DNA of 64,000 nt from Platynereis dumerilii (Eukaryota; Annelida; Polychaeta; Phyllodocida; Nereididae): the NCBI GenBank assembly GCA_026936325.1, contig JAPTHN010000010.1, positions 50,837,283 through 50,901,282 of the forward strand. The letters run 5' to 3'. Of this stretch, positions 36,120 to 47,087 are shown piece by piece. The notes under the pieces are model-generated. The model was not told the origin of the DNA. It made no database searches and saw only the letters and a list, made by a program, of their open reading frames with translations. The stretch's first letter is position 1. Each line of letters starts with the position of its first letter. The position numbers and the translations under genes are program-made.

Positions 36120-36725
36120 GTGTCAGCAGGGCAGTCCACTAAGCCACATTAGTTGGCACAATGGTCAGGAGGGGCGTGGGACAGGGTTGCCTGCCCGGAT
36201 TACCTACAACGAAGATATATGGAGCGAGGGTACAGGCTTGAGTCGCAACGAGCTGCCCCAAATGTGACAAATAGCGGCCCAACGTTTCGCGGCATGCAGA
36301 GAGAATAAAGAACTGAGGACGGTGCTATCCCATGGTGCACCGCTAGTGGTATGTCAGGGCCCTGCTATTCGCTGCAGCTCTAGTCTCAAGGGATTACGGC
36401 GCATGCTGAAATCTGTTGTGATTGCGGTAAATCCCACTAGAGACCGGAAGTGGCCCTATAACGAGAGGGCTAACCCCACTTGGACATTGAGGGTATTGTA
36501 ATTAGCCTCTTTGTGGCGTTATGGGCTTTCTATGCTGTCCCGGGTATTCCAATGTGTTTGGATGGTCCCCAGCGACCGGGGTATTGGTGCGAGGCATCAT
36601 GGGGGTTCCTTAGGGAACATGGTAGCTCTCAGCCGCTCTGAGGCGGGGGCGGAAGGAAGGAAGTGTGTGGATATAGCCGTGTCAGAGATAGGACCTGTGG
36701 CCCCCAGAGCAGGCGTTGGCTCATA
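36120..36725. other. GC-rich patch of unknown origin
   Basis: Roughly 600 bp of clearly higher GC than the surroundings, with abrupt edges on both sides. A 71-codon frame at 36,511-36,726 lacks ATG. No terminal repeats, tRNA boxes or recognised domains are visible. It could be an inserted repeat, part of an rDNA-like or unit-copy sequence, or a CpG-type island. Confidence 0.4.
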
Positions 36726-38285
36726 GTGCTTGCGCTCATACCAACACAGAATATATATACACCTCTTGTCCCATAGCTACTGTAAATATGAGTGGCTTTA
36801 TGTAAAAAAGCAAACACAATATTTCTGCCTGTCATCACTGGGTTTATTGCGGTTGCCCGCGACTCAACCCCGACCTGTAGCTTTGTAAAGTGTTGCTGCT
36901 TTTTGGTGGCATAAAAGCAATATCTTGATCGTAGTCTGCGGTTTTCACTGTATACTTGTGACACCACAACTCTTTTTTTTTCTTTAGCTATGCACTGACA
37001 ACACTACTTTACTTTTTATTTCATCATCTGATCCATCAGTAGCCATATTTTTTGTTGAAGTAAAATGTCTTCTAAGCATTTTCTCCTTGCTCTTCTTTCT
37101 AAGATCTGTTTCAGCTCTCTATTATATACCATCCTTGTTTCTCTGAAATTTTAACTTTGGTAGATGCAGCTAGTCATTTAAGACTCAATATTATGTGTTT
37201 AAGTTATAAAAAAATATCTGAAACAAGGTTTTTTGTTTTTTTTTTGGGATTTCTTGTCTGAATTTTTGTAAAAAATCTATATTTTGAATGCTTTTTCTAT
37301 TGTGTCAACACATTACATAGGCCATATCATCAGCTGGCTTATCAACTATTTGGTGAAAAAAACGAACATTTTATTTAAAGGCAGAGACTCTGGAGAGTAA
37401 TACAAAAACATTAACACAAGGGCTATTTAAAATTGACTAAATCAATGAGATTTTAATGAAAAGAGAGGTTTTCATGCCGTTGCTTGTTTGCTGTCGAAAG
37501 TCTATGTCACCCTTCTGTACCTTTGCATGTTTATCGTAATTGGTCCAGTTGATGGCAATTAGCGATGCTAAATCGATTTATGTAATCTCTCTGGCATTAA
37601 TCCTTATGTTCTTTATGCAGTTTTCCTTTATGCTTGTGTTGGGATATATACATCCTATTGTTGCTATATAAGCTTGTAACATCCCTATAACACATTGTCT
37701 GCAATCCTGTGTACCGCCTTGTGGGAAGTAAATCTGTTTTATGGGCAGAGTCAGACTGATGTACACTTTGGCGAGAGGAGACTGAGTAGATATTTGGACC
37801 GGGGGCAGTGCGTGGGAGAACCAAAAGTCTCTCGGCAATCCTTAGGAAATTTGTCTCTGGAGCAATTAACTGGAAAACAAAAATCAGATTCCAGCGAAAA
37901 AGCAGTGCACTTTGTTTTACTTCTATTCGGAGCTATTCAGCTTCTGTATATGTTCAGACCTCGCAAGTGCAATAAGGGGCATATCAGTCGAGATTGTAAA
38001 TTTTGTGTGGCATGAAGTTTAGTTAATTTTCAATCTCTTGTCGAATTTACATGGTGATGATATCACATGAATTATCCTGTTAATGCAAGTTTTAATTGCT
38101 TTTTGACTTACTAAGGCATGTCACAAATTTAGTTCGGCTTAACCCATTTCCTCCTTGTTTGTCACAATTTTGATTAGATTTATCACATTTTCCCCTTAGT
38201 TTATCACACCTTAGGTAGTAAGATGACATTTGAGATGAAAGAACATAGGATCAGGTTGACCAAGACAGAATGAGAAGAATTAAGT
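36726..38285. other. Unassigned interval
   Basis: A 106-codon plus-strand frame at 37,695-38,015 starts with TTG, not ATG, and shows no complete domain. Nothing else recognised. Confidence 0.35.
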
Positions 38286-38408
38286 ATTAGTTAGACACTG
38301 ATTTGGAGGGTTCTAACATGCATTTTTGTCAGTTAGATCCCGACCGAAGGGAGGGATCTAACTGACAAAAATGCATGTTAGGACCCGACAAAGAGGTGTC
38401 TAACTGAC
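38286..38408. repeat. Palindromic element with a perfect 29-bp stem
   Basis: CTAACATGCATTTTTGTCAG plus TTAGATCCC (38,313-38,341) is exactly complementary to 38,353-38,381, leaving an 11-nt loop. Pairing resumes outside (TTAGTTAGACAC against GTGTCTAACTGAC), giving a palindrome of about 120 bp. A relative of one arm (AATTGTCAGTTAGATACC) lies at about 38,533. It is probably a fold-back MITE and would form a strong hairpin if transcribed. Confidence 0.75.
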
Positions 38409-40440
38409 TTAGACATCATATGTTTCTGCTATTATACATTTTAATTTCTAATTTTTGCAAAATAAACAATAATCTGATTGTTTGTTTGCTGTTGTAAACA
38501 GAGTTAATCCCTAGTCGGGCGCTAACACGCAAAATTGTCAGTTAGATACCAGCTTTTCCAATGGTATAAGTATCTTGGTGATGTCTAAGCTGTCATAAGA
38601 TAAGATGAATGAACTGTTTTAAAATTGTACTCGAAAATTAGCATGTAATTATATTTTACTTTGTGACACTTTTTTAGTGCGAACTAGATTTTCACCATCT
38701 CAGTTAATCACCTTATGTTGATGTTGCTTTCTCTGACGTAGTTTGTGATTAGCCTCTTGCAATTTATTCTATTTTGGTATGCTGTTAATCCATTTGATAG
38801 ATGATATAAAATGTAACAAGAGAGTAATTTATGATAATGATCAAAGTATTAAAATATTTTTTGTTTCATTTCAGGTAAGGACATTCCTTGTGCATTTTGA
38901 AGAGGTGTGAACATATTGGGTGAGTTCTTGCAAAGTATGACAATATATCTGTAAACTGTAATGTGACACTATGACTAAATACAGTCCAGTAACTGTTGGT
39001 GTTACCAAAGTGAAAAGATTCTTTTAGCAAGTTAATGGTCATCCACAGAGGCAAAAGTTACATGCCTTGACAAGATGTCATTTAAATAAAGCATCCCAAG
39101 AATTTTCTTTATAGTCATCATTGCATATTTTGTTAGCAACACAATATTTTATATTATACTTATTCATTTGTATGGCTTTGGCCAAGGAATTACAGCTGAT
39201 TTGCATTATTCTCTGAGTGCATTGGACGACGGAAGACAGTCTGACCGGGGACGGTTCGTAAAAGTCAACAATGGCTCTGTTAGCTTGGGGCTGAAGGGTG
39301 TGTAGGTTGGCCATTGTGAATGACCCAGCCATCTTTCTAATGTAATGAAAGATTTCTCACCACAGACCAAGGGGTCCATGGCCCTATTCATTTAGTTCAG
39401 CAGGCTTCTGTCACAGACAAATGGCTTGAGGCAAGGCAGGAGGGGGAGGTATGGGTGGGGGAGGGGGTATCTTGAGGGACTGGAACTCCCCCTTTTGACC
39501 CACTTTCAGGTGGCAGGTTACCCCAACCATGTGCCAAAGCCAGATTAAGGCATTAACAGTCCTGACCAATAGCTGGTCAATTCAGTCATTGCCTCAACTG
39601 CCTGCTAACCCTTTAGCTGTCTTGGTAGACTCTCAGAGTTGAGTATACAGACCAGTCTAGCTCAGAAATGCTGCTTTAAAGCCTTTAAGTGAATGCTGCT
39701 GTGTACAATACAGATACAGAAAGTAAATTCAAGTAATAGTGTTTGCAGCAGATATTACTCAAAATGTTTGAAAAGTACTGGTTTGAAAGCGGTTTATTAC
39801 TGATCATTTATTAGTAACTTTAGTTGAATGTCCTGGAATTGAATAATATTGAATTATTGGCCGACTTAACTTTGCAATATCTTTTGAAAACAATCTAGCG
39901 CAAACATATATCACCAATAGATTCCGAGCTTTGGTCAATTCTGAAAGTAAAACCGAAGCTTTTGCAAAAGATTTTCCAGTTATACTGCCCGAAGAAGTTT
40001 CGACAGTCTTTTTTAAAGACACTGCTCAGTGGGCATCTGAAAAGGTTTGAGGACAAAGTGACTTTAGTGTGAAATCTGTGCTGTCATACAGCATCGCCCG
40101 GATGTGAAACTCGAACAAAATTTCAAACCGCATGTATTACATTGCATTGTAATTGTCCGTCGGTATTATATTGATACAAGTAAAATTTCATCATCGCAGT
40201 ATTATATAAACTTTATGTAAAATGCTTCTGCGGAGTACTTTTGTAATGGTGGTTTTGAAGCAGCACACAATTTGACCATTAAACTTACCATACATAGCCT
40301 CTGATTCTAGGTTCCTGCCTCCTGTAGCCCACGATTGATTAGTTGTTTCACCCCTGATCAGAGCATTGCATGGTCTGTTGGAGAATTTGAGGTAGCAGTG
40401 GATTTAATGAGGTGTGTCACTTTCTCTAACGAGATCAAAT
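38409..40440. other. Unassigned interval
   Basis: An acceptor-like TTGTTTCATTTCAG at 38,874 and a GTGAGT at 38,920 frame 45 bases, but every frame there contains a stop. An octamer-like ATTTGCAT lies at about 39,200. No gene is supported. Confidence 0.35.
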
Positions 40441-40461
40441 TTTGTCAGGATCAGTGGGTCT

Positions 40462-40525
40462 CCTTATAAGGAAGCGGAAGTACTATGACGTCATCAGGGA
40501 GTATTGTGAATTGTCTGTGACGTCA
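40462..40525. promoter_or_regulatory. CArG / ETS / double CRE cluster
   Basis: Within 64 bp lie CCTTATAAGG (40,462-40,471, perfect SRF CArG box), GCGGAAGT (40,474-40,481, ETS-type site) and two full TGACGTCA cAMP-response elements (40,486-40,493 and 40,518-40,525). SRF plus ETS cofactor plus CREB sites are the known architecture of immediate-early gene promoters such as fos. Individually such sites occur by chance, but the clustering is notable. A TATAAAG lies about 375 bp downstream (about 40,899). The stop-free frame across here (to 40,669) begins without ATG. Confidence 0.45.
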
Positions 40526-41188
40526 GGGAGCTGTCAAGAGCTGACAAGGTTGGGTAGAACGCTTGAGAGAGTTGCAAAGACGCTCAAGCTTAATGTGCCA
40601 TTTAGGTTGTCGCAGAATGTATCGGCTGTGTGTAGATTCTGCAGGATAGACCGTGTGAACTACAATTAAGGGTTTTCGAAGAATCTTATTCGATGAACTA
40701 CTCAATAGGAAACATCAATAGTGATAACTTAATTTATTAATGACTTAATAATTATTATTATATTTATTATTCCTATTGCACTGGAGACAGTATCTCGCAG
40801 GTCATAAGGAAATAAAAATATGTGACTCTCCAAATTTTTCTTTGACGAATCACTCAGTGACTTGCAGCAAGAACATTTCTTGGAGGGTAGCACTGGGAAT
40901 ATAAAGGCAGGCCCTTTTTCACTGTTTCAGTGAATCATGTATCAGTTACTGTTACTATGTGGGAGGCTGATGTACTGCAGTTTTGTCAGCTTTTAGCTGG
41001 AACTCTTTCTTGGCAAGTTTTTTGCAAATTGGAGAATGGAATGGCTTTGAATTGAAGAAAAAGGGGCTGCTGGAAACCGGAAGTGGGAGAGAGGGCGGAA
41101 GAGGAAATATTGATAGGGCGAAAGGGTAAGGTCAAGGCCATCAGTCATTGGCAACTGGCTCTGGCAGCTTCCTCCAATATCGCCCGGC
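40526..41188. other. Unassigned; AT-rich then moderately GC-rich
   Basis: Contains GAATATAAAGGCAGG near 40,897, which could serve as a TATA box on the plus strand. No downstream coding exon could be confirmed. Confidence 0.3.
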
Positions 41189-41422
41189 CTAGAGGACGTC
41201 AATTTGACAATTGGCAATGAGTGTAAGGAGATCGCCATTTGTGCCTAGAAGCCGACAGGTCATCGCGAGTTGTCTCCTCATATCGATGATGGATTGCGAA
41301 CCTTCCCTTCCTGCTCCCATATTTAGGGTAGGCCAGATGCCCTGTAGTCTTCCTTTTGTGTTTTCCACTCTCCAATATTCATGCTTTGGGTCTAGTAGGA
41401 GTCTGTACTCTGTAGTGGACAT
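41189..41422 (-). CDS. Weak candidate ORF, 77 codons
   Basis: The minus-strand ATG at 41,422 has a purine at -3 (GGCATGTCC). The 77-codon frame has balanced composition (for example LLLDPKHEYWRVENTKGRLQ and DMRRQLAMTCRLLGTNGDLL) unlike the AT-driven frames around it, and the region is locally GC-richer. An overlapping plus-strand frame (41,211-41,441) looks less protein-like. No domain was recognised and no splice signals were confirmed. It may be an exon, an old pseudogene or chance. Confidence 0.2.
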   Translation of the reverse strand: MSTTEYRLLLDPKHEYWRVENTKGRLQGIWPTLNMGAGREGSQSIIDMRRQLAMTCRLLGTNGDLLTLIANCQIDVL

Positions 41423-41429
41423 GCCACAG

Positions 41430-42500
41430 AGAAGTCAATGAGCAAAATCGTATACGGAGATCATGACCTGAGAAGCCAGTAACGCAGTCTATAACATATT
41501 GGCCACATACTCTTCTTGTCATTGATACATGATAGTCACATAGAATGAAATCTTGCTTGGTCTGTTTCAAGCTATTGTCATTCTGACATAGTGGATATCC
41601 ATATTCATGCTATCCTCAAGAATGCCGTTTGGCCATAACATCAGTTCAACGCCCCCTCGCTACCACCTCATACCACTTCAGGAGCGTTCACTGCAATGAT
41701 GTTCAATGGTATTGGTTACGCTGAACTGAACTGAATCTATTCTTATATTATTTCATAATATAATTCATGTTGAATTATAATGGAGATCACTATGTGCTTA
41801 TTATTTGTGGTAATTTACTGCCTTGTCTCTGCTGAGTTTTCATGGGCATGTCACACATTGTCAAAGTTACTGTTGAGTTTCTATTGGCATGGCCCTAGAT
41901 AATGCGGAAAATAATGCTTGTATTGAGAAAACAGGCCTTACTCCTGCGCAACTTTAGTTCAATTTATGATTGCCTGGCACATTGTTATTGGTGTAGCCCA
42001 ATAGCTACTCAGCTTTTATTATAATTATAATGAAGGTTGAATCTTTGAAAACTTGGCCATATTTAGAACATTCTTTATTTTTGGACATGAAAGAGATAAC
42101 ATATGCTACAGTGCCATGATAACAGTTGTTGTCTATTTTGTATTTATGGAGATTCGATATTTACACTTTTACCTTGTGCGTACATCTTGTTAGTAGACAG
42201 ATTCAGATTCCTACTTTGCGAAAAATGTCTACAGACGCGGCATCTGTGTTCAATGTCTTTGCCGTCTGTGTTTCCTTTGGCTCTTTGTATCTGTGGGTAT
42301 TTTTAGACCCATTGCGTTTCATTGAGGGTGGTAGTTGATTGTGGGGCTGCAGTGTTGTTGCTTTGCAAAGGTGTTTGGCATTGCGGGCTTCTTTGAGGCA
42401 CTTGAAATATTACTGCATAATGTAGGCTAATTACGTTCGACGTTCCTAAAGAAAAAGTTGTCACGACGTCACTTCAAAGCATGCTGCAGCAATGCTGCCG
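41430..42500. other. Unassigned interval
   Basis: No repeats or supported exons were found. Overlapping short plus-strand frames lie at 42,103-42,338. Confidence 0.3.
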
Positions 42501-44150
42501 GTGTCTATCTCGGTGGTGTTTACATCATTCACGGTCTGTCAACAAGTCTGTCAACATGTCTGTCTGCATCTGAGGGGCAGTATGTAGCTCTGTGTACATG
42601 CCTTGTGTACAATCCAGTGCACCCTGAGTGAGCAATGTGTGTAAGTCTGTCTGTCAGGTGTGTTGACAGTTGTGCATTGGCATCATTGGCATGGCCATGT
42701 CAGTGTGGCTGCTAGATGTGAACGAATGGGTGTCCTAGGGTCCTCTTCAGCTATAGTGTTGAGCTAGTGTAGAGCTAGTGCAGGGAGAAGAGGGCTTGGT
42801 TGGTAGCAGAGGAGTCTCTCTGCAACAGCAACAGCAAGGCACACTACCAACCTCGTAGCAGCAGCAGCAGCAACAGCAGCAACAGCATAGTGGTGACATG
42901 GTCTCCCTGCCAGTGACACCGTCATCATCACAATCACAATACACCACTACCAAGAGCAGCAGCCCTAGAAGCAGTTGGAAGAGCAGCAGTTGCAGCAGCA
43001 CCAACTCTAGCTGCTGCTGCAGCATCACTCTGCACCCCATGGCTTCATCAACACAGCATCATCATCACCAGCGTCATCATGACCAGCAGCATCAGCAGCA
43101 GAAGGGCCTGACACGATCACAACCATGTGATGATGAAGGATTCAGTGCTAACTGCTGCCCTGTCCAGTCTACATGTAAAAATCAATAAGAGGTGATGAAG
43201 TCTTGAAGCAGCCCTCTTCCGACTCACCTTGCGCTCGTCGCGTTCTTCTTCGTTTCTACTTCGCTTTCTTCTTCACCTGCTCACTTCTTCACTTCTTCAC
43301 CTCTTCACTTGCTTGCTTTACTACTTCGCTTTGCTTCTTCTTACCTTTGCCATGCTCCATGAAGAGGAAGACCCTTGGAAGACTCTTGGAAGACTCTAGG
43401 AAGAGCACAACCTCCTTCACCTACGAAGCCAAGTGCGCTCCTCTAGGGATTCGTGATCTATAACCAGTTGACGGCTGAGGACACCTTTCGACTCTCTTGC
43501 CATTCTACATTCCCTGTGCTGGATTTTACAAGACCTTGATACACTGTGATTTACTGAGTACCTAGAGCCACTGGTAGAGCCACTCATAGACCACTGGAGG
43601 AGCTACTGGTCGAGTGACTGGTAGATCTACTGGACCTTTATCGATCGCCACAGATTCTTCGAAGCAAACCAGGTAGCTCGCCATCCGTTCGTTTGCAGCG
43701 AGGGCTAAAAAAATGATCAGATTGAGGTCGGGGGTCGCTTAGAGAAGCACCGTGGCATACATCGACACATCATGACATTCATGAGACAGTCGGTGACTTT
43801 TTGTGACACCCGGTGACTGCCTTACATTTTGTGATGCTCCGTGACACTCTATGATGGCCTTTGAATACCAGGGAGTAATGTTGTCATCGTGAACATCATG
43901 AACCCAGCGTCTTACTAAATCTTCAATTTATATACTGCATGTTCACTCGCTTTCTCATAATTGCACTCGCTGACACTCTCTTGCACTCTTTGTGAAACAC
44001 CGATAGAAAGCAACAGCTATCGCACTGCACACTCAACCTGAATCATATTAGATGTTTGCTCTGGCCTGGTGTGATGCTATGACCCACATAAAATGTGCCG
44101 GGCCAATCACTAGGAGATTAGATTACTTCACTGAAGGACTTCAGACTCTT
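42501..44150 (+). other. Exon-like, repeat-poor region
   Basis: This stretch is richer in GC than its neighbours and lacks transposon signatures. It contains a CAG/CAA tract (42,858-42,885), CT-rich sequence (43,225-43,345) and many simple CCACTGG-type words. It could be the long 5' leader or first exon of the gene whose candidate coding exon is at 44,647. A donor-like CCAGGTAG lies at about 43,669. There is no direct proof of transcription. Confidence 0.3.
42898..43188 (+). CDS. Candidate Ser/Gln/His-rich ORF, 96 codons
   Basis: The ATG at 42,898 has good context (GTGACATGG). It lies just after a CAG-rich tract. The product is low-complexity: Ser-rich at residues 9-42 (for example SSSPRSSWKSSSCSSTNSSC), then HHHHQRHHDQQHQQQ, ending in a Cys-containing tail. 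Such tracts occur in transcription factors and RNA-binding proteins but also arise from translated CAG/TCA repeats. The Cys-rich minus-strand frame is the antisense of the same repeats. It could be a true coding exon or an upstream ORF in a leader. Confidence 0.3.
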   Translation: MVSLPVTPSSSQSQYTTTKSSSPRSSWKSSSCSSTNSSCCCSITLHPMASSTQHHHHQRHHDQQHQQQKGLTRSQPCDDEGFSANCCPVQSTCKNQ

Positions 44151-44646
44151 GAACCATGAAAATCAGGAAGTGACCACTCTATGACCTTGGTTGATAGTGC
44201 ACTGACCTTGGAATCACTTAAGGGCATTCTGATGCCTTTCGCAGTGAATATGGTTATTTATTATATGGATTTCCTTTTCGAATCACCACCTATCACTTCC
44301 AGGCCAGACGAATATAACTTCCAGTCAGGATGCCACTTTCTGTCACCATTTCAACATGGAAGCTGGGAAAGTAATATTGAGTGATCATTTTAGAATTATG
44401 GCTAACTTCCAATTGGACTATTTATAATAATATTTTGGAGGTGATTGCTGTGATTTCACCGCATAATTATAATACATGATTTTCTCAAAGTTTTACACTT
44501 GCTTGAAAGGCAATTGATACATTGTGTGTCATGGAGACTACCATTGTGAGATCACATGCTTATTTCAACAAATATTATAACAAACATTTGAGATTTACCT
44601 GTTCATCTTTTCAACTTTAAGTATAATTGAGCACTGATTCAAAATC
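44151..44646. other. Sequence upstream of candidate exon
   Basis: AT-rich, with a polypyrimidine-like TTCATCTTTTCAACTTTAAG ending about 20 bp before the ATG at 44,647, usable as an acceptor if the exon is internal. Confidence 0.3.
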
Positions 44647-44822
44647 ATGGGTCGTGTTGTAAGACATCGTACGGGGCGGGAACACATCCGGGGAGGACCA
44701 GCAAGATATGAGCACCCTCGGAATCCCAGGAAGATGATGCGAAGATCGAGCTTCTTAGAAGCGCTTGGTTCATTTACAGGAAGTTTTCGGAGAAGACGAA
44801 GAAGGAGCAGCATATCTCCTTC
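44647..44822 (+). CDS. Candidate first coding exon, basic N-terminus
   Basis: The ATG at 44,647 has strong context (A at -3, G at +4). It opens 58 codons plus 2 bases, ending exactly at a perfect donor GTAAGT (44,823). The peptide starts MGRVVRHRTGREHIRGGPAR and contains NPRKMMRRSSFLEALGSFTG followed by a run of arginines and SSISP. It is highly basic and Arg/Ser-rich, as in disordered N-termini with RRSS-type kinase sites. If not spliced the frame would stop one codon later. The composition contrasts with the AT-driven frames elsewhere. The family was not recognised. The minus-strand frame over it is a shadow. Confidence 0.5.
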
Positions 44823-45247
44823 GTAAGTCGTAGATAGCGGATGAATAGCAGTAGACTAGATTAGTTGATTAGTTCATTCATCATCGTGTTTCCCCTCAGT
44901 CTAGTGACTCCATCTTACAAACTCATCATCCACCCACTTCTTCCCCCAGAACCAATAACACCCTGGCTCACAAATGAAAGACCATCCACTATCCTCTCCA
45001 CTCTGCACGAGCTGCAAGAGTGAGAAAGATCACCAGTGATAGCAGAGATCCTTGTGTCAGTGTGTCAAACAATATATCTTATATATTACAAATTGAAAAA
45101 TGTACACTGTTGAACAGCCTCTTTCCATTGAAATGCTCATACATGTACAGTATTTCAGGATGAAAAGTTAAATACCATTTATATGATTTGATATTTGTAA
45201 TAGCTAATTAAAGATAGGTGCCAGGTAAAATAACTTTGAATTCATGC
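44823..45247. other. Probable intron start
   Basis: Follows the GTAAGT donor; AT-rich after about 45,060. No repeat recognised. Confidence 0.3.
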
Positions 45248-45696
45248 TAGGGATGCACGGATATCCGGCAAGGTATCCGGTATCCGGCCGGATATTGGAA
45301 TTTGCAGGATATCCGGTATCCGGCAAAATAAGGGTATCAGAACCGGATATCTGGGATACTCAAAAGTAAGTGAAAAGCCAAAAGAACTTTGATGAAAAAT
45401 GAAAAAATGTTTCAAGAACAGAGTCAAAAACATGATGTAACCATCTTCAAAAGTTGGATTCAGTTACAGAACATAACGAAAAATATTCCATCAGAGGAAC
45501 AGTCCTCTTGACTGATATGATATCTCTTGGCTCTCAAAAAAAAAAGTATAATCAAACACGAATGCTGCAAAACTTCTTTTTCATATGTTTACTATCCGGT
45601 TCCAACTATCCGGTTACTATCCGGTATCCGGCAGTAGATGTAGCCGGATTATCCGGTATCCGGTATCCAGCTATTTTCACTATCCGTGCAGCACTA
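45248..45696. mobile_element. hAT-type MITE, 449 bp, with 8-bp target duplication
   Basis: Ends TAGGGATGCACGGATA and the complement of TAGTGCTGCACGGATA are bracketed by a perfect 8-bp duplication ATTCATGC (45,240-45,247 and 45,697-45,704). Both subterminal regions contain many copies of TATCCGG/CCGGATA in clustered array form, as transposase-binding repeats often do in hAT elements. The interior is non-coding. Confidence 0.9.
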
Positions 45697-45704
45697 ATTC
45701 ATGC

Positions 45705-47087
45705 ATTTATACCATAATCATTTGTGTTAGTATCATAGTTTATAAAAAAGGCAAAACACCATATATTTTTTCAAGAAGGGAGAAGATCTGATTGAAACAG
45801 CTTAGAAACACCATCTGTAAGACAAGAAAATATGCATCATTAGGATCTTTTTACTCCTCGTCAATCTTATATAGCTTTTATTGAGTCAGTCATGAAATGA
45901 TAATTGACATCAACCTTGGATACTCATGAAATACCAAGGACATGTAAATTGACTGCACAATACAAAATGTAATGTTTACATGGAATCAAACTGTCTTTTG
46001 AATCAGATGCTTGGCAATTAGATATATGGCATATAATGTCAGGTATCTAATTAGGCTATCTTCGAAACTCTCACCAGATAACTAATAAGGAATGGGGATA
46101 ATTGAGTTCATAACGTGGAGCACAATTGGGAATTACCAATGTTTCTGCATGAGAGCATGGAGGGGCCTGCATTCATGGTTTTCTTTTTGGCCAAATTGAT
46201 ATTGATTTTATGTCCCAGAATGTCTTATTGTCCCCATAATTTGGCCCATGATTTCCTGCAGCCGAATTTTGATTCCAGATGATTTAGAAGACCAGCCCTA
46301 GACATGAGATGGTATGCCTGAGCAAGCTTGGCAAATACAGACCACCAAGCTTGACATGGATTGTCTTGCATACCTGAGGGGAATATTGATGGATGTGTGC
46401 TATATGTTGTATCTTTGTTTTTATAGCTTACACTATGTTTGTCTTATGTTTCTCTGTTGTGTCCATAACCAAAACTTGACACCGACGACTCCGATACCTG
46501 AGGGTGAATATTACTTGACGTTTGCCAAATGTCTATCAATGTTTATGATAATATCTGTCAATGCCTAGAATCTATACTAAACATTTTTTTTAATTTGCCT
46601 GTGAAAGATTTTATTATGTCCATGAAGGTTTTTTCCAATAACTATATGTCTTGAATCAGTTTGTGGCCTTGATGCCAGTAATGACAAGAATGATATAAAT
46701 GACATCGTCAAGAAAAGACTCCCAACTTACGTTAAGATTATATTTTCCAGTTCGATGAGATTCATAGTGTTATTTTGGACCATGAATTCATTTCAAATTA
46801 CAGTTTGTCCCACAACATGCGAACTGGTGTTCGGTCTGATTTCTCCTCATCTACAGGTCACTCAGTAGAAAAACACATACTCTCGGGTAGATGAGCTAAT
46901 TTGTAATTTGTTTATCACATTTTTGTAATGTTTTGGTGCTGTTTTTGTCAGATTTTTTACTTCGGCCACCCGTTCTACGAGTGGAACGGGCTGTAGCTAT
47001 TTCCTCTGAGTTATTGGCCAATCAGTACACCTTACTATTCATAAATTAAGTTGGTTCATAACAAAAAGACACATTCATTTTGATATA
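45705..47087. other. Unassigned interval
   Basis: AT-rich. A short hairpin CCCGTTC...GAACGGG lies at about 46,970-46,991. No gene is supported. Confidence 0.35.

Noticed and set aside
37695-38015. Plus-strand frame whose end (KCNKGHISRDC) faintly resembles a zinc knuckle
   Set aside because: The motif is incomplete, there is no ATG, and no flanking element parts or terminal repeats were seen; it is not enough to name a family.
38875-38919. 45-bp mini-exon between an acceptor-like and a donor-like site
   Set aside because: Every frame contains a stop and flanks give no support.
42747-43040. Cys-rich minus-strand frame
   Set aside because: Poly-Cys arises from CAG/TGC repeats read in reverse; no other coding sign.
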